From Lysobacterales bacterium (lineage in GTDB: Bacteria > Pseudomonadota > Gammaproteobacteria > Xanthomonadales > Marinicellaceae): 46,675 nucleotides of DNA. Shown here in pieces: positions 24,103-34,952 of this stretch. Below the pieces are notes generated by a model that had not been told where the DNA came from, searched no databases, and worked only from the letters and a program-made list of their open reading frames with translations. Made by a program: the position numbers and the translations under genes. The stretch lies in assembly GCA_026982315.1 (NCBI GenBank), contig JALSHI010000059.1, positions 1 through 46,675 on the forward strand, in the 5' to 3' direction. Each line of letters begins with the position of its first letter. The stretch's first letter is position 1.

Positions 24103-25047
24103 ATGACTGCTCGTCAAAATGCCACCTCATCCAGTCATGACCTGTTTGAGGAAATTGTGCATGAACTGCAAGCCGCAGAGGTGTTTTTTGGTCATGGCGC
24201 AGCCAGTGCCGAAGAGGAAACCTTGTGGTTGCTGGCGCATGTGCTAAAAAAAGATCCCCAGTGGGTCAATGCCCATCCGCAAGTCATGCTGACCACTGCC
24301 CAGGAAGCCCGGTTGAAGACGCTGCTGCATCAGCGTATTACTCGGCGTCTCCCCATGGGTTACATTACCGGAACGGCGTACTTTGCCGGTCATGAACTGA
24401 TCGCGGACCGGCGGGCTCTGATTCCACGTTCTCCCTTTGCGGAATTGATTGAAAAGCGTTTTCAGCCATGGCTGGGAAAAGAGCAACCGCAACGCATGCT
24501 GGATATGTGCACTGGTGGTGGCTGTATTGCCATTGCCATGGCCTCGGTTTTTCCACAGGCGCAGGTGGATGCTGTCGATGTGTCTGCAGATGCCTTGTCT
24601 CTGGCGGCGGAAAACCGCCATAAGCATAAACTGGACAGCCGATTACATCTGATTCAATCTGACCTGTTTCAGGCGGTGAACGGCCGCTATGATGTTATTG
24701 CCAGCAACCCGCCGTACGTGAGTGTTGCAGAGTATCGCCAATTGCCGGATGAATACAGACATGAGCCACCCTTAGGGTTGGTCAGCGAGGGTGATGGTTT
24801 GTGTCTGCCGCTTGAAATTCTGGTTCAGGCGGCGGGCTATATGACGGACGATGGCCTGTTATTCCTGGAGGTGGGCCATAGTGACGAGGCCTTGCAGGCG
24901 GCTTTGCCGAATGTGCCCATAACCTGGTTGCTGTTTGAACAGAGTGGCTCAGGCATTTGTGTGTTTTCTCGGGAGGAGCTGTTAAACTATCAGGCAGAAT
25001 TTAGCCGGGCGCTGAAGGCCCTGACGGACACCCCTCATGAGTCATAA
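24103..25047 (+). CDS. prmB: Ribosomal protein L3 glutamine methyltransferase
   Basis: 314 residues. An N-terminal helical domain (about 1-95) is followed by a SAM-dependent methyltransferase domain with the motif [16 protein letters not shown] and the glutamine-recognition motif ASNPPYV. PrmB methylates a glutamine in ribosomal protein L3; the related PrmC acts on release factors. I choose PrmB because of the alpha-helical N-terminus, [12 protein letters not shown] before the core, and the direct neighbour aroC, the same pairing as in E. coli. The last 11 bases overlap aroC. Confidence 0.93.
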   Translation: MTARQNATSSSHDLFEEIVHELQAAEVFFGHGAASAEEETLWLLAHVLKKDPQWVNAHPQVMLTTAQEARLKTLLHQRITRRLPMGYITGTAYFAGHELIADRRALIPRSPFAELIEKRFQPWLGKEQPQRMLDMCTGGGCIAIAMASVFPQAQVDAVDVSADALSLAAENRHKHKLDSRLHLIQSDLFQAVNGRYDVIASNPPYVSVAEYRQLPDEYRHEPPLGLVSEGDGLCLPLEILVQAAGYMTDDGLLFLEVGHSDEALQAALPNVPITWLLFEQSGSGICVFSREELLNYQAEFSRALKALTDTPHES

Positions 25048-26125
25048 CCGTTTTGGAAAGCTGCTGACTGTGACGACATTTGGAGAAAGTCATGGGCCGG
25101 AGATTGGCTGCGTGATTGATGGTTTTCCGCCCGGTTTTCCGGTGAATCTGGATATGATTCAGAATGAATTAAAGCGCCGGGCCACAGGGCGCTCGCGGCA
25201 CACCTCGCAGCGCAAGGAAGCCGATTGCGTGCGCCTGATATCCGGGGTGTTTGAAGGCAAGACCACCGGCACCCCAATCGCCATGCTGATAGTAAACACC
25301 GATGCCCGCTCCAGGGATTATGCCAATATCAAGGATCAGGTGCGCCCGGGGCATGCGGATTATACTTACTGGAAAAAATACGGCCTGCGGGACTACCGGG
25401 GGGGCGGGCGTTCCTCGGCTCGGGAAACCACCATGCGAGTTGCCGCAGGCGCATTGGCCAAAGACTGGCTACAAGCCAATTTCGGAATCACCATTGCCGG
25501 TTGGCTGGGGCAGGTGGGCGAGTGTGTTTTTCATACTGAATTTAACGGTACGGTCAACAACCACCCCTTGTTTCTGGCAGATGAGGCTGATATGCCGCGA
25601 CTGGAAAGCTATCTGGATGCCTTGCGCAAAAGTGGCGATTCCGTCGGCGCTCGGGTTCATGTGCGCGCCCGTGGTGTGCCAGCCGGTTGGGGTGAGCCGG
25701 TTTACGGCAAACTGGATGCCGATATTGCCGCGGCAATGATGAGTATTAACGCCACTAAGGGTGTGGAAATAGGCGCGGGTTTTGCCAGTGTGGCGCACAA
25801 AGGCAGCGAACACCGGGATGTTATTGAGAATGGCGCTTTTCAAAGCAATCATGCAGGCGGTATTCTGGGCGGAATTTCCAGTGGACAAGACATTACCGCC
25901 AGTGTCGCGTTCAAACCCACCTCCAGTCTGCGTTTACCCGCTCCCAGCGTTGATCAGTGTGGTCAGCCGGTGCAAGTGGTTACCAAGGGACGGCATGATC
26001 CCTGTGTGGGTATCCGGGCAGTACCGATTGTTGAGGCCATGATGGCCTTGACGTTAATGGATCACGCCTTGCGTCACCGCGGCCAATGCGGGGAAAAACC
26101 TTTGCATCCGCTGGTGATTGAATGA
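25037..26125 (+). CDS. aroC: Chorismate synthase
   Basis: 362 residues, the usual bacterial length (E. coli 361). It makes chorismate, the last step of the shikimate pathway, needing reduced FMN. Hallmarks are [55 protein letters not shown] and [19 protein letters not shown], and the end motif [18 protein letters not shown]. The ATG lies inside the end of prmB (11-base overlap). Chorismate feeds TyrA (12566) and the tryptophan genes nearby, although they are in other units. Confidence 0.98.
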   Translation: MSHNRFGKLLTVTTFGESHGPEIGCVIDGFPPGFPVNLDMIQNELKRRATGRSRHTSQRKEADCVRLISGVFEGKTTGTPIAMLIVNTDARSRDYANIKDQVRPGHADYTYWKKYGLRDYRGGGRSSARETTMRVAAGALAKDWLQANFGITIAGWLGQVGECVFHTEFNGTVNNHPLFLADEADMPRLESYLDALRKSGDSVGARVHVRARGVPAGWGEPVYGKLDADIAAAMMSINATKGVEIGAGFASVAHKGSEHRDVIENGAFQSNHAGGILGGISSGQDITASVAFKPTSSLRLPAPSVDQCGQPVQVVTKGRHDPCVGIRAVPIVEAMMALTLMDHALRHRGQCGEKPLHPLVIE

Positions 26126-26192
26126 CTTTGGGCAACCAGAATCCAGCCAACAACACAATAACGAACAACATCACAACAAAACAGTAGAAAAT

Positions 26193-27221
26193 ATGACGCA
26201 GCAACGCAAATACAATGTGGCCGTGGTCGGCGCCACCGGAGTGGTCGGTGAAACCATTCTGGAAATCCTCAAGGAGCGCGCGTTTCCCGTGGAGAACCTG
26301 TATCCATTGGCCAGTGAGAACAGCGCTGGGCAGGAGATTTACTTTGGCCGCCAAACAGTCACCGTAGGCGATGTGGCCACATTTGATTTTTCCCGGGCGG
26401 ACTTGGCTTTTTTTACAGCCGGGGCGGCGGTTTCCGCCGAGTTTGCGCCCAAAGCGGCCGCCAGTGGTTGTGTGGTGATTGACAATACCTCGCACTTTCG
26501 CAATGACCCGGAAATTCCCCTGATCGTGCCGGAGGTTAACCCGCATGCGTTGGCAGGCTATGAAAAACACAATATTATCGCCAACCCCAATTGTTCCACC
26601 ATTCAGATGCTGGTGGCATTGAACCCGATTGAGCAGGCCGTCGGTATCAAGCGCATTGATGTATCCACTTATCAGTCGGTTTCCGGTGCCGGCAAAAAGG
26701 GCGTAGAAGAGCTGGCTCAGCAAACAGCCGCTTTGCTGAACTTCAAGGACGTCAAATCGGAAGCATTCAGTCACCAGATTGCTTTTAACGTGATTCCCCG
26801 TATTGATGATTTTGAGGACAATGGTTTTACCCGCGAAGAAATGAAAATGGTTCGGGAAACCCGCAAAATTTTCGAACGGGATGACATTCTGGTGAATCCA
26901 ACCTGCGTGCGCGTGCCAGTTTTTTACGGGCACGCCGAAGCTGTTCATATTGAGACACGCAAAAAAATCAGCGTATCACGCGCCCGGCAATTGCTCAAAA
27001 AAGCACCTGGTGTTGGAGTACTCGACAGCCCGCGTCGAAACCAGTATCCAACCCCGGTAGCGGCCACCGGTAAAGACCAGGTTTATGTGGGCCGCATCCG
27101 TGAAAACCTCAATGTGGAAAACGGGCTCGATTTATGGGTGGTGGCGGATAATATCCGCAAGGGAGCAGCATTAAACAGCGTACAAATTGCTGAGCTGTTG
27201 ATCCGCCATGGGGAAAACTAA
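26193..27221 (+). CDS. asd: Aspartate-semialdehyde dehydrogenase
   Basis: 342 residues from the ATG at 26193; an in-frame TTG at 26118 would overlap aroC and adds a low-complexity Gln/Asn/His tail, so I reject it. NADP-binding motif VVGATGVVGE, the catalytic cysteine in IANPNCSTIQMLVAL (Cys134), the STYQSVSGAGKKG loop and the substrate-binding NPTCVRVPVFYGHAE. The enzyme reduces aspartyl phosphate to the semialdehyde that leads to lysine, threonine and methionine. The sequence resembles the USG-1/Pseudomonas type rather than E. coli Asd. It precedes fimV, as in Pseudomonas; a clear ribosome site is not seen. Confidence 0.97.
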   Translation: MTQQRKYNVAVVGATGVVGETILEILKERAFPVENLYPLASENSAGQEIYFGRQTVTVGDVATFDFSRADLAFFTAGAAVSAEFAPKAAASGCVVIDNTSHFRNDPEIPLIVPEVNPHALAGYEKHNIIANPNCSTIQMLVALNPIEQAVGIKRIDVSTYQSVSGAGKKGVEELAQQTAALLNFKDVKSEAFSHQIAFNVIPRIDDFEDNGFTREEMKMVRETRKIFERDDILVNPTCVRVPVFYGHAEAVHIETRKKISVSRARQLLKKAPGVGVLDSPRRNQYPTPVAATGKDQVYVGRIRENLNVENGLDLWVVADNIRKGAALNSVQIAELLIRHGEN

Positions 27222-27350
27222 AGGTCGGAATCCGGCGTCGAGGCAAGCAAATAGACGTGCAGAAGGGTGAATGAAAAACAAAAAAGATAGGTCGTTGGCG
27301 AAAATTATTAGTCTTTTTAAGGGTTTATGCACTGTTTTTGAGACTTATTC

Positions 27351-27380
27351 TTGGAAATTTTGTTGGTTTTTAGTTAATAT
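27351..27380 (+). promoter_or_regulatory. Possible promoter of fimV
   Basis: TTGGAA at 27351-27356, an 18-base spacer and TAATAT at 27375-27380, in an AT-rich 243-base gap after asd. It would leave a leader of about 75 bases before the fimV ATG at 27465. No other pair in the gap scores better by eye. Confidence 0.38.
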
Positions 27381-27464
27381 CAGCGACAACCCTCCAGTGC
27401 GAAAAGCTCGGATCGGAAGGGAACTGGCAAGAGACTGCCAACCAAAATAAAAGTGGAGCGTGGT

Positions 27465-30347
27465 ATGAAGAAACGAATTCGCGGGCTAATACTGCCCATT
27501 CCCCTGTTGCTGGCCGGTCAGACCGTACAGGCGCTGGGTTTGGGAGAGCTCAAGGTTGAGTCAGCTTTGAAGCAACCGCTTAAAGGGCAAATCCGGTTGA
27601 TTCTGAATCCGGGCGAATCCCTTGAGAACCTGCAAGTGAAGCTGGCCGGCGTAGAAGACTACGAGCGCGTGGGATTGGACCCCACACTGGTGCCGCCCAG
27701 CATCCAGCTGGCCGTTCGCCAGGGTGCAAACGGCGCCTATATTGAGATAACTTCCAGCCAGCCCGTGAATGAGCCGATTGTCAGTCTGTTGCTGGAGGCC
27801 GACTGGCCCAAAGGGCGGCTGTTACGCGAATATACCTTGTTGCTGGACCCACCCAGTTATGCGCCGGTGGCTACCGTGGCGCCCGCCCGCTTGAACCAAC
27901 CGGAAAGTTTTGATGATACGGCTCAGGAGCAGGTGACAACCGAGCCAGAGCCGACTGAGCCAGAAGCCCCAGTCGCACCACCTCCAGCCCTTGCCGCAGA
28001 AGAAGCCAATGCCGCCACGGCAGAAGAAAAACCAGCGTTGACGCGCGAATTTCCTGTTGAAGCAGCCACCCCGGCACAGAAAACAGTCACAGTCACCGCT
28101 GGCAGCACCCTATGGTCGATTGCATCACAACAACGGTCGCGGGATGTGAGCGTACACCAAATGATGGTGGCGATCCTGCGCGCCAATCCAGAGGCTTTCC
28201 TTGACGGCAACATGAATCGCCTGAAAAAAGGCAGTGTGCTTCATATTCCCGCTGCGGCACAGGTGCGTGATATTTCCCGTGAAGAGGCGCTGGCGGAAGT
28301 GGCGTCCCAGTCCCAGCAGTGGGTCAGCTACCAGGATAAAGCCCGGGGTCTGGTGCCATCGGCTTATCAAACCGAAAGCACAGCGGAAAAAGCACCCTCA
28401 GTGGCCAGCACGAATCAGGACTACAAACTGGATCTGGTTCCGCCGGCAGCCGACAAGGACAGTGAAACCCGGTCCACAGGCAGCGTCGGGGAGACGGACA
28501 ACCGTCGCGGCGATGAGGCAGCGCTGGCATTGGCGCGAGAAGATCTGGCAACCCTGGAGCAGGAAAAACAGGAGCTGGCCAGTCGTATTGAAGAGCTGGA
28601 AAGCATTGTCAATGACCAGCAAGCCGTCTTGCAAATGAAAGACGCTGACCTGGCCAAATTGCAACAACAATTGGCGGCATTAAATAAAAAACGTCAGGCG
28701 CTGGAAGATGGTGCGCGCATCGCGCAGGAAAACCTGCAAACCTTGAATGGCTCAACACCTGAAAGCGATAAAAACCCGGGCGAAGAACCGACTTCGAAGG
28801 AAGAAAATACACCCCAGCAGGCAGAGGCGGGCGAGTCCGTGGCTGATACCGATGATGTGTGGGGTCAAGAGCCTGCTTTGGCCGCCACTGAAGCGGATTC
28901 CAGCGAATCAGCTTCAGCCAAGCAGCTTGCCGAAACCTCAGGGACAAAAAGTGTTGATACAGCACCTGAGGCCGCTGAGCAGCCGGATGACTCGGTTGTC
29001 GAAGAACCCGTTCTGGTGAGTGAGAACAGCCAGCCGCACGCAGAAACCACCCCGGTTGGCTCAGAGGAGCGCAGCTTTTGGCAAAAAATGCTGGACTGGA
29101 TTAGTGCTAACCCATTATATGCGGCAGGCGCTGCGTTGTTATTGCTGTTGTTGGGACTGCTACCCAAAGTGTTGCGCAGGAAAGATGATGAGCCAGAAGA
29201 CAGTGACGAAGGCAGTTTTCTGGACAGCATCGCAGTCAGGGCGGAGAAGCGTGATGACCAGCCGGAAGTCAGCATCGAAGAGTTGCTGGAGCGCATAGAA
29301 CAGGAACCGGACAATGTGGATTTGCTCTATGAGGCCGCCTTGTACTACTACGGTGAGAATGACCAGCAGAAATTTGAAAATATGGCTGAGGAACTCTACG
29401 GACGCCTGGCGGATCCGGGGGATTCAAAATGGCAGGAAATTGCCGAGCTTGGCCGGAAAATCGCGCCGGAAAATGCCTTGTTTGGTGTGGGCGCATTAAC
29501 AGAAGACCAGGAGGTCTTTGAAGAAGATTTGAGTGATGACAATGTGACAGGGGACACCCTGGATGACCAGCCGACATTCGATGATGCTTCGTCCTCCGAA
29601 GAATCACAACCGAATGAAGCTGTCAGCGATGACATTACAGAAGAAATCCCACAGATTGAAGCTGAGACGACTGCGGCTGCTGAGGGTGACTTTGAGTTTG
29701 ACCTGGATGAATACCTGGAGGAAGAACAAGCTCCTGAGCCATCTTCCGAACACACTGAATCCACCGATAACAGCCGTGAAGATATGGCGGATAATGCCCG
29801 CTCTCTGGCCGATGAACTGGATACGTTAGACGATGTAACGTCACCAGAAGCGTTTTCTGAAACGTTGCAGGCAGATGAGCCTTTGCCAGAGGCGACGGAA
29901 CTTGACTTGTCTTTGGAAGACTTGGAGAGTGAACTGGAGTCCATTTCCCTTGATGAAGAAAGTGGAGACAATGGTGCCAGTGTGGACGAAGCAGAAACGC
30001 CTGTGGTCGACTTGACTGGAGAGTTGGATATTGACGAGAGCGAGGACTTGATGGACTTTGACTTTGGAGAGGATCAGGCGCCGGAAAAATCCCAGCCAGG
30101 GCAAGAAGAAAACTTTGAGCCCGGCCCTGAAGAAAGCCCCGAAGAAGACGTTGACCTCGGTTTTAACCTGGATGATATCGTACCCGAAGGCGATGCCGTG
30201 GCGACCAAACTGGATTTGGCCCGCGCCTATTATGAAATGGGAGACATAGACGGCGCCCGCATCATGCTGGATGAGGTGATTGAAGAGGGCAATGCCGAAC
30301 AACAGGCTGAAGCGCGCAAATTGCGTGAAGAGATGGATGGCAGTTAA
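27465..30347 (+). CDS. fimV: FimV-family peptidoglycan-binding polar protein
   Basis: 960 residues from the ATG at 27465 (GGAG 8 bases upstream; a GTG 12 bases earlier is also in frame). Order: signal peptide (to about VQALG), the FimV N-terminal domain (LGELKVESALKQPLKGQI), a proline-rich linker, a LysM domain (about 200-255, VTVTAGSTLWSIASQQ ... VLHIP), a coiled coil (about 345-430), a Ser/Glu-rich region, one membrane helix (about 555-570), a cytoplasmic part that is extremely acidic, and the C-terminal FimV motif LDLARAYYEMGDIDGARIML. In Pseudomonas FimV organises the cell pole and type IV pili, and has been linked to type II secretion. A terminator follows. Confidence 0.96.
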   Translation: MKKRIRGLILPIPLLLAGQTVQALGLGELKVESALKQPLKGQIRLILNPGESLENLQVKLAGVEDYERVGLDPTLVPPSIQLAVRQGANGAYIEITSSQPVNEPIVSLLLEADWPKGRLLREYTLLLDPPSYAPVATVAPARLNQPESFDDTAQEQVTTEPEPTEPEAPVAPPPALAAEEANAATAEEKPALTREFPVEAATPAQKTVTVTAGSTLWSIASQQRSRDVSVHQMMVAILRANPEAFLDGNMNRLKKGSVLHIPAAAQVRDISREEALAEVASQSQQWVSYQDKARGLVPSAYQTESTAEKAPSVASTNQDYKLDLVPPAADKDSETRSTGSVGETDNRRGDEAALALAREDLATLEQEKQELASRIEELESIVNDQQAVLQMKDADLAKLQQQLAALNKKRQALEDGARIAQENLQTLNGSTPESDKNPGEEPTSKEENTPQQAEAGESVADTDDVWGQEPALAATEADSSESASAKQLAETSGTKSVDTAPEAAEQPDDSVVEEPVLVSENSQPHAETTPVGSEERSFWQKMLDWISANPLYAAGAALLLLLLGLLPKVLRRKDDEPEDSDEGSFLDSIAVRAEKRDDQPEVSIEELLERIEQEPDNVDLLYEAALYYYGENDQQKFENMAEELYGRLADPGDSKWQEIAELGRKIAPENALFGVGALTEDQEVFEEDLSDDNVTGDTLDDQPTFDDASSSEESQPNEAVSDDITEEIPQIEAETTAAAEGDFEFDLDEYLEEEQAPEPSSEHTESTDNSREDMADNARSLADELDTLDDVTSPEAFSETLQADEPLPEATELDLSLEDLESELESISLDEESGDNGASVDEAETPVVDLTGELDIDESEDLMDFDFGEDQAPEKSQPGQEENFEPGPEESPEEDVDLGFNLDDIVPEGDAVATKLDLARAYYEMGDIDGARIMLDEVIEEGNAEQQAEARKLREEMDGS

Positions 30348-30370
30348 AGGCTGTTGTGTCCGGTATCCAC

Positions 30371-30397
30371 ATGGCTGCCTTTGGCAGCCATTTTTAT
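30371..30397 (+). terminator. Rho-independent terminator after fimV
   Basis: ATGGCTGCC, loop TTT, GGCAGCCAT (30371-30391) followed by TTTTATT. It stands 24 bases after the fimV stop and 33 bases before truA, so some transcription must start again at truA or read through. Confidence 0.88.
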
Positions 30398-30430
30398 TCC
30401 CGCCTGTTCTTTGTGTCGGGTGATAATCGA

Positions 30431-31321
30431 ATGACGGAAAAAATCAAGATCGCCTGCGGCGTTGAGTATGACGGGCAGGGCTTTTATGGTTTTCAGACAC
30501 AGCGCCAGGAGCCGACGGTTCAGGCGTGTCTGGAAAAAGCCTTGTCACAGGTTGCTGATGAACCTGTGACGGTGGTTTGTGCGGGCCGGACAGATACGGG
30601 CGTGAGCGCGCGCGGACAAGTCATTCATTTTGAAACCACAGCCCTGCGCTCGGCCCGCTCCTGGGTATTGGGTGGCAATAGCGCTCTGCCGGGGGGCATC
30701 GCCTTATTGTGGGCCAAGGCTGTTCCGGCTGATTTTCATGCCCGTTTTTCCGCGACGGCGCGTCGCTACCGGTACCATATCCTTAATCGCTGGGTGCGGC
30801 CGGCCATGGATCGGGGCCATTTGACCTGGGTCATGAAACCACTGGATGAACAGCGTATGCACGAAGCGGCTCAAATCCTGGTTGGCGAGCATGATTTCAG
30901 CGCTTTCCGGGCCGCTGGGTGCCAGTCCCGCACGCCCATGCGGGAAGTTTTTCATATTGGTGTGAGCCGTAAGGGCAACCAGGTGTTGATTGATATTCAG
31001 GCTAATGCCTTTTTGCATCATATGGTGCGCAATATTGCCGGTGCGTTGATTCCCATCGGGACGGGAGAGCGACCGGTTAGCTGGCTGGCTGAAGTGTTAA
31101 CAGGTCGGGACCGAAAAAAGGCTGGCATAACCGCTCCGGCAGAAGGTCTGGTGTTTGAGGGCGTGTCCTACCCTGCGGTGTACGGAATCCCGCAGGCACC
31201 GGTCGATTTTCAGCATGATGCCGGTGAACCGCTGGGGAGCGATGTGGCTTCAGCCCGGTCCAGCCGCGACTCTGCGGAATCCTTTATCGTCAAACCGACA
31301 GCCTCTGGCGATCATGGATAA
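30431..31321 (+). CDS. truA: tRNA pseudouridine(38-40) synthase TruA
   Basis: 296 residues from the ATG at 30431; a longer frame from 30356 would run through the fimV terminator, so I reject it. TruA changes uridines 38-40 in the tRNA anticodon arm. The start KIACGVEYDGQGFYGFQTQ and the catalytic Asp in CAGRTDTGVSARGQVIHF (Asp55) are typical, as is FSATARRYRYHILNR and NAFLHHMVRNIAGALI. The last about 35 residues are extra and rich in Ser and Ala. Its end overlaps trpF by 8 bases. Confidence 0.96.
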   Translation: MTEKIKIACGVEYDGQGFYGFQTQRQEPTVQACLEKALSQVADEPVTVVCAGRTDTGVSARGQVIHFETTALRSARSWVLGGNSALPGGIALLWAKAVPADFHARFSATARRYRYHILNRWVRPAMDRGHLTWVMKPLDEQRMHEAAQILVGEHDFSAFRAAGCQSRTPMREVFHIGVSRKGNQVLIDIQANAFLHHMVRNIAGALIPIGTGERPVSWLAEVLTGRDRKKAGITAPAEGLVFEGVSYPAVYGIPQAPVDFQHDAGEPLGSDVASARSSRDSAESFIVKPTASGDHG

Positions 31322-31958
31322 GGCCAACCTGTCCGGCGGAGGGGCTGTCCGGGTCAAGTTCTGTGGCATTACCTCGGTGGCTGACGCCCAGGCTGCCGAA
31401 CAAGCCGGCTGTGACGCCATCGGTTTGGTATTCGCTGAGCATTCGCCCCGTTATGTGAGTGTGCAGCGCGCACAAGAAATTTGTCAAAAAATTTCCCCGT
31501 GGATAACAGTGGTTGGCCTGTTTGTTGATGCGGAACATCAGCAGGTTCAACAGGTCGTTCAAGCAGTTCCGTTACATGTCTTGCAGTTTCATGGCAGTGA
31601 AACACCGGATTTTTGTGCGCAGTGGCAACGTCCGTGGATAAAGGCCGTGCCCATGCTGGACAATGGTCAACCACAGGATTATGTCAGACCCTATTCCCGG
31701 GCCAGTGGCTGGTTGCTGGATTGTTATGGAAAAAAACACTCCGGTGGCAGTGGCAAAGTGTTTGACTGGTCTCTTTTTCCGACTGATAATGACCCTCGCT
31801 GGATTCTGGCAGGTGGGCTGAATCCGGACAATATCCGTGACGCACTGCAGGCCACTGGCGCACGTTCTGTGGATGTCAGCAGCGGCATCGAATCTTCCCC
31901 GGGTGTTAAATCCCGAAGACTGATGCGTCAGTTTATCAAGAATATCAGGTGTGTATGA
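31314..31958 (+). CDS. trpF: Phosphoribosylanthranilate isomerase
   Basis: 214 residues from the ATG at 31314. It turns phosphoribosylanthranilate into CdRP in tryptophan synthesis. The (beta/alpha)8-barrel landmarks are [27 protein letters not shown], with the catalytic Cys in [21 protein letters not shown], the second catalytic Asp in [31 protein letters not shown] and [15 protein letters not shown]. The start overlaps truA and its stop overlaps the trpB ATG (ATGA), so truA-trpF-trpB are coupled. The longer frame from 31155 is a shadow inside truA. Confidence 0.96.
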   Translation: MDKANLSGGGAVRVKFCGITSVADAQAAEQAGCDAIGLVFAEHSPRYVSVQRAQEICQKISPWITVVGLFVDAEHQQVQQVVQAVPLHVLQFHGSETPDFCAQWQRPWIKAVPMLDNGQPQDYVRPYSRASGWLLDCYGKKHSGGSGKVFDWSLFPTDNDPRWILAGGLNPDNIRDALQATGARSVDVSSGIESSPGVKSRRLMRQFIKNIRCV

Positions 31959-33172
31959 ACGCAAACGAACCATTGGACTACTACCAATTCCCGGACGAAA
32001 AAGGCCATTTTGGCGAATTTGGCGGGGTTTTCGCCTCCGAAACCCTTATGCACTGTCTGGATGAATTGCAACAGGCCTATGCCTGGCTGAAAAGAGACGC
32101 GGGTTTTCAACATGAGCTGGATCACGACTTGGCGCACTATGTGGGCCGACCTTCTCCCTTGTATCATGCTCAGCGGCTAAGTGAGGAAAATCAGGGCGCT
32201 CAAATCTGGCTCAAGCGTGAAGATCTGAACCACACAGGCGCGCATAAAATCAACAACACCGTCGGCCAGATTTTACTGGCCAAAGCCATGGGCAAAAACC
32301 GGGTGATTGCTGAAACCGGCGCCGGTCAGCACGGTGTGGCCACTGCCACGGTCGCCGCCCGACTGGGGCTGGAGTGTGTGGTCTATATGGGTGAGGTCGA
32401 TATTGAGCGTCAGGCCATTAATGTTTACCGGATGAAATTGCTGGGCGCGGAAGTGCGCGCAGTCAGCTCCGGCTCACGGACACTGAAGGACGCTTTGAAC
32501 GAGGCCATGCGCGATTGGGTCACCCATGTGGATGACACGTTTTACATTATCGGCACAGTCGCCGGTCCGGCGCCTTACCCGGAAATGGTCAGAGACTTTA
32601 ACGCGGTGATCGGGCGTGAGGCCCGCAGGCAATTCGCTGCCACAGTTGGCGGCTTGCCCGATGCACTGGTGGCATGCGTAGGAGGCGGCTCTAACGCCAT
32701 GGGCTTGTTTCATGCTTTCTTGAATGACGACAATGTTCGTATTTTTGGTGTTGAGGCCGCAGGCAAGGGTTTGCACACAGGTCAGCATGCGGCTTCCATC
32801 CAGGCTGGCCGGGTGGGTGTTTTGCACGGCAACCGCACATTTGTGATGGATGATGACTGTGGCCAAATCACCGAAACCCACTCTATCTCGGCGGGGCTGG
32901 ATTACCCGGGTGTGGGGCCGGAACATGCCTGGCTGCACAAAACAAGCCGGGCCACGTATGTGGGCATTACCGATGAGGAAGCCTTGCAGGCTTTCCATAC
33001 ACTCACGCGCAGTGAGGGAATTTTACCGGCGCTGGAAAGCTCCCATGCGGTGGCTTTTGGCTTGAAGCTGGCCCGAAGCATGTCGCCGGATCAGCATGTC
33101 ATTGTGAACCTCTCCGGCCGGGGTGACAAGGATGTGCATACCATTGCCGCCCTGGAGGGCATCGACTTATGA
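31955..33172 (+). CDS. trpB: Tryptophan synthase beta chain
   Basis: 405 residues from the ATG at 31955 (AGGTG just upstream). The pyridoxal phosphate lysine is in [10 protein letters not shown] (Lys98), and the phosphate-binding loop is [12 protein letters not shown]. Also seen are [26 protein letters not shown], and the end motif [12 protein letters not shown]. With TrpA it makes tryptophan from indole glycerol phosphate and serine. Both ends overlap neighbours by four bases, trpF before and trpA after. Confidence 0.99.
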   Translation: MNANEPLDYYQFPDEKGHFGEFGGVFASETLMHCLDELQQAYAWLKRDAGFQHELDHDLAHYVGRPSPLYHAQRLSEENQGAQIWLKREDLNHTGAHKINNTVGQILLAKAMGKNRVIAETGAGQHGVATATVAARLGLECVVYMGEVDIERQAINVYRMKLLGAEVRAVSSGSRTLKDALNEAMRDWVTHVDDTFYIIGTVAGPAPYPEMVRDFNAVIGREARRQFAATVGGLPDALVACVGGGSNAMGLFHAFLNDDNVRIFGVEAAGKGLHTGQHAASIQAGRVGVLHGNRTFVMDDDCGQITETHSISAGLDYPGVGPEHAWLHKTSRATYVGITDEEALQAFHTLTRSEGILPALESSHAVAFGLKLARSMSPDQHVIVNLSGRGDKDVHTIAALEGIDL

Positions 33173-33975
33173 GCCGTTTGCAAAAACGCATGGAATCGCT
33201 TCGTCATACCCGGCGCAAGGGCCTGATCCCTTTTATAACCGCCGGATTCCCGCAGCCGGATTGGACGGTGGCAGCCATGCACCAGTTGGTGGCCAGTGGC
33301 GCGGATGTGATTGAACTGGGTGTGCCATTTTCGGATCCCATGGCGGATGGCCCGGTGATTCAGCAGGCATCTGAACAGGCTATCAGCCAAGGCGTATGCC
33401 TGCAAGATGTGCTCTCCATGGTGGCGACTTTTCGTCAACAGGATAATGACACTCCCGTGATTCTCATGGGGTACCTGAATCCCGTGGAGCGATTTGGCCA
33501 TGCGGAATTTGTTGCCGCTGCCGCCATCGCTGGCGTAGATGGTGTTTTGCTGGTGGATTCCCCTGTGGAAGAATCCGCCGAATTGCTGAAAATGCTGCGT
33601 GAACAGGACATGAGCCAAATCTTTCTGGTAGCTCCAACCACGGATGAGCAGCGCCTGGCACGCATACTGGAGGCGGCCTCAGGCTTTGTTTATTATGTTT
33701 CCCTGAAAGGCGTGACCGGAGCCGCCAATCTGGATACCGGTGAGTTGGCTGAAAAAATGGCTGTTATTCGCGCCCATAGTTCTCTGCCGGTGGCCGTGGG
33801 CTTTGGCGTGGCCGACGCCGACAGCGCGCAGGCAGTGGCGCAACAGGCGGATGCGGTGGTGATTGGCAGCGCCCTGGTCAAGGCCATGGCGGCCAGCCAG
33901 ACCAGGGACGAGCTATTATCAGCCATTGACGCATTTTTGAGCCCTGTGAGAGCAGCGCTGGATACACTGACTTGA
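33169..33975 (+). CDS. trpA: Tryptophan synthase alpha chain
   Basis: 268 residues, the same as E. coli. The catalytic pair is Glu49 in [15 protein letters not shown] and Asp60 in the same stretch. [26 protein letters not shown] and [13 protein letters not shown] are typical, and the phosphate loop is [15 protein letters not shown]. It cleaves indole glycerol phosphate to indole, which passes to TrpB. The ATG overlaps the trpB stop. accD follows after 63 bases, as in many gammaproteobacteria. Confidence 0.98.
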   Translation: MSRLQKRMESLRHTRRKGLIPFITAGFPQPDWTVAAMHQLVASGADVIELGVPFSDPMADGPVIQQASEQAISQGVCLQDVLSMVATFRQQDNDTPVILMGYLNPVERFGHAEFVAAAAIAGVDGVLLVDSPVEESAELLKMLREQDMSQIFLVAPTTDEQRLARILEAASGFVYYVSLKGVTGAANLDTGELAEKMAVIRAHSSLPVAVGFGVADADSAQAVAQQADAVVIGSALVKAMAASQTRDELLSAIDAFLSPVRAALDTLT

Positions 33976-34038
33976 CAAAAACCGGGCAAGGCGGGTTCGT
34001 CAACGTCTTGTGCCGATGCACAGTAGAGGTAATAACCC

Positions 34039-34941
34039 ATGAGTTGGTTTCAGAAAATCATGTCTTCCCGCATTCGTACCGAGGGGGGGCACAAAAAACG
34101 CAATGTTCCGGAAGGGTTGTGGAGTAAATGCCCCAGTTGTGAGGCCATTTTGTATCAGCCGGAGCTGGAAAAATCCCTGCGGGTGTGCCCCAAGTGCGGC
34201 CACCATGATCGCCTGACCGGGCGCGCGCGCTTGTTGAACTTTCTGGATGAAGGCACGGCTGTGGAGCTGGACGCCGGGCTGGAGCCGGAAGACCCTTTGA
34301 AGTTCAGGGATACGAAAAAATACCGTGATCGTGTTCATCAGGCACAAAAGAAAACCGGCGAGAAAGAGGCGCTTATCAGCATGCAGGGGCAATTAAAGGG
34401 CCGGGATGTGGTGGCGTGCGCCTTCCTGTTCGATTTCATGGGCGGTTCCATGGGCTCTGTGGTGGGGGAAAAATTTGTCCGTGCCGCGCACCATGCCTTG
34501 GAAACCCGGTCACCATTGATTAACTTCGCCAGCTCCGGTGGAGCGCGTATGCAGGAGTCCCTGTTTTCCCTGATGCAAATGGCCAAAACCGCCGCTGCTT
34601 TGAAAAAGCTGAAAAAAGCGGGCATTCCCTACATTTCTGTTTTGACCAACCCAACCACTGGTGGTGTTTCGGCCTCTTTGGCGCTGTTGGGAGACATCAA
34701 TGTGGCGGAACCTGATGCCCTGATTTGTTTTGCCGGGCCGCGTGTGATTGAGCAGACTGTGCGCGAAAAACTGCCGGAAGGCTTTCAGCGCAGTGAATTC
34801 CTGCTGGAGCATGGCGCGATCGATATGATCGTGGATCGGCGAGAACTGCGGGATCGGCTGGCGAATATCCTTCGTTTATTGTGCGACGCCAAAAATCCGC
34901 CACGGGAACCCGACGCGATTATCACCCCTGAAACCGGCTAG
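34039..34941 (+). CDS. accD: Acetyl-CoA carboxylase carboxyltransferase subunit beta
   Basis: 300 residues. The N-terminal zinc ribbon has four cysteines, CPSCEAI and [12 protein letters not shown], and the carboxyltransferase core has [53 protein letters not shown] and [10 protein letters not shown]. It joins AccA to move the carboxyl group from biotin to acetyl-CoA, the first step of fatty acid synthesis. AGAGGT is upstream of the ATG. It follows trpA and precedes folC by 11 bases. Confidence 0.98.
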   Translation: MSWFQKIMSSRIRTEGGHKKRNVPEGLWSKCPSCEAILYQPELEKSLRVCPKCGHHDRLTGRARLLNFLDEGTAVELDAGLEPEDPLKFRDTKKYRDRVHQAQKKTGEKEALISMQGQLKGRDVVACAFLFDFMGGSMGSVVGEKFVRAAHHALETRSPLINFASSGGARMQESLFSLMQMAKTAAALKKLKKAGIPYISVLTNPTTGGVSASLALLGDINVAEPDALICFAGPRVIEQTVREKLPEGFQRSEFLLEHGAIDMIVDRRELRDRLANILRLLCDAKNPPREPDAIITPETG

Positions 34942-34952
34942 GCCAACGCAGC

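Noticed and set aside
23348-24130. 260-residue minus-strand frame over the DUF938 gene
   Set aside because: Antisense shadow; the plus-strand protein has clear methyltransferase motifs.
25980-26948. 322-residue minus-strand frame over asd
   Set aside because: Antisense to asd and the end of aroC; no family features.
31155-31313. N-terminal extension of trpF
   Set aside because: It would lie wholly within truA in another frame; the ATG at 31314 gives the normal family length.
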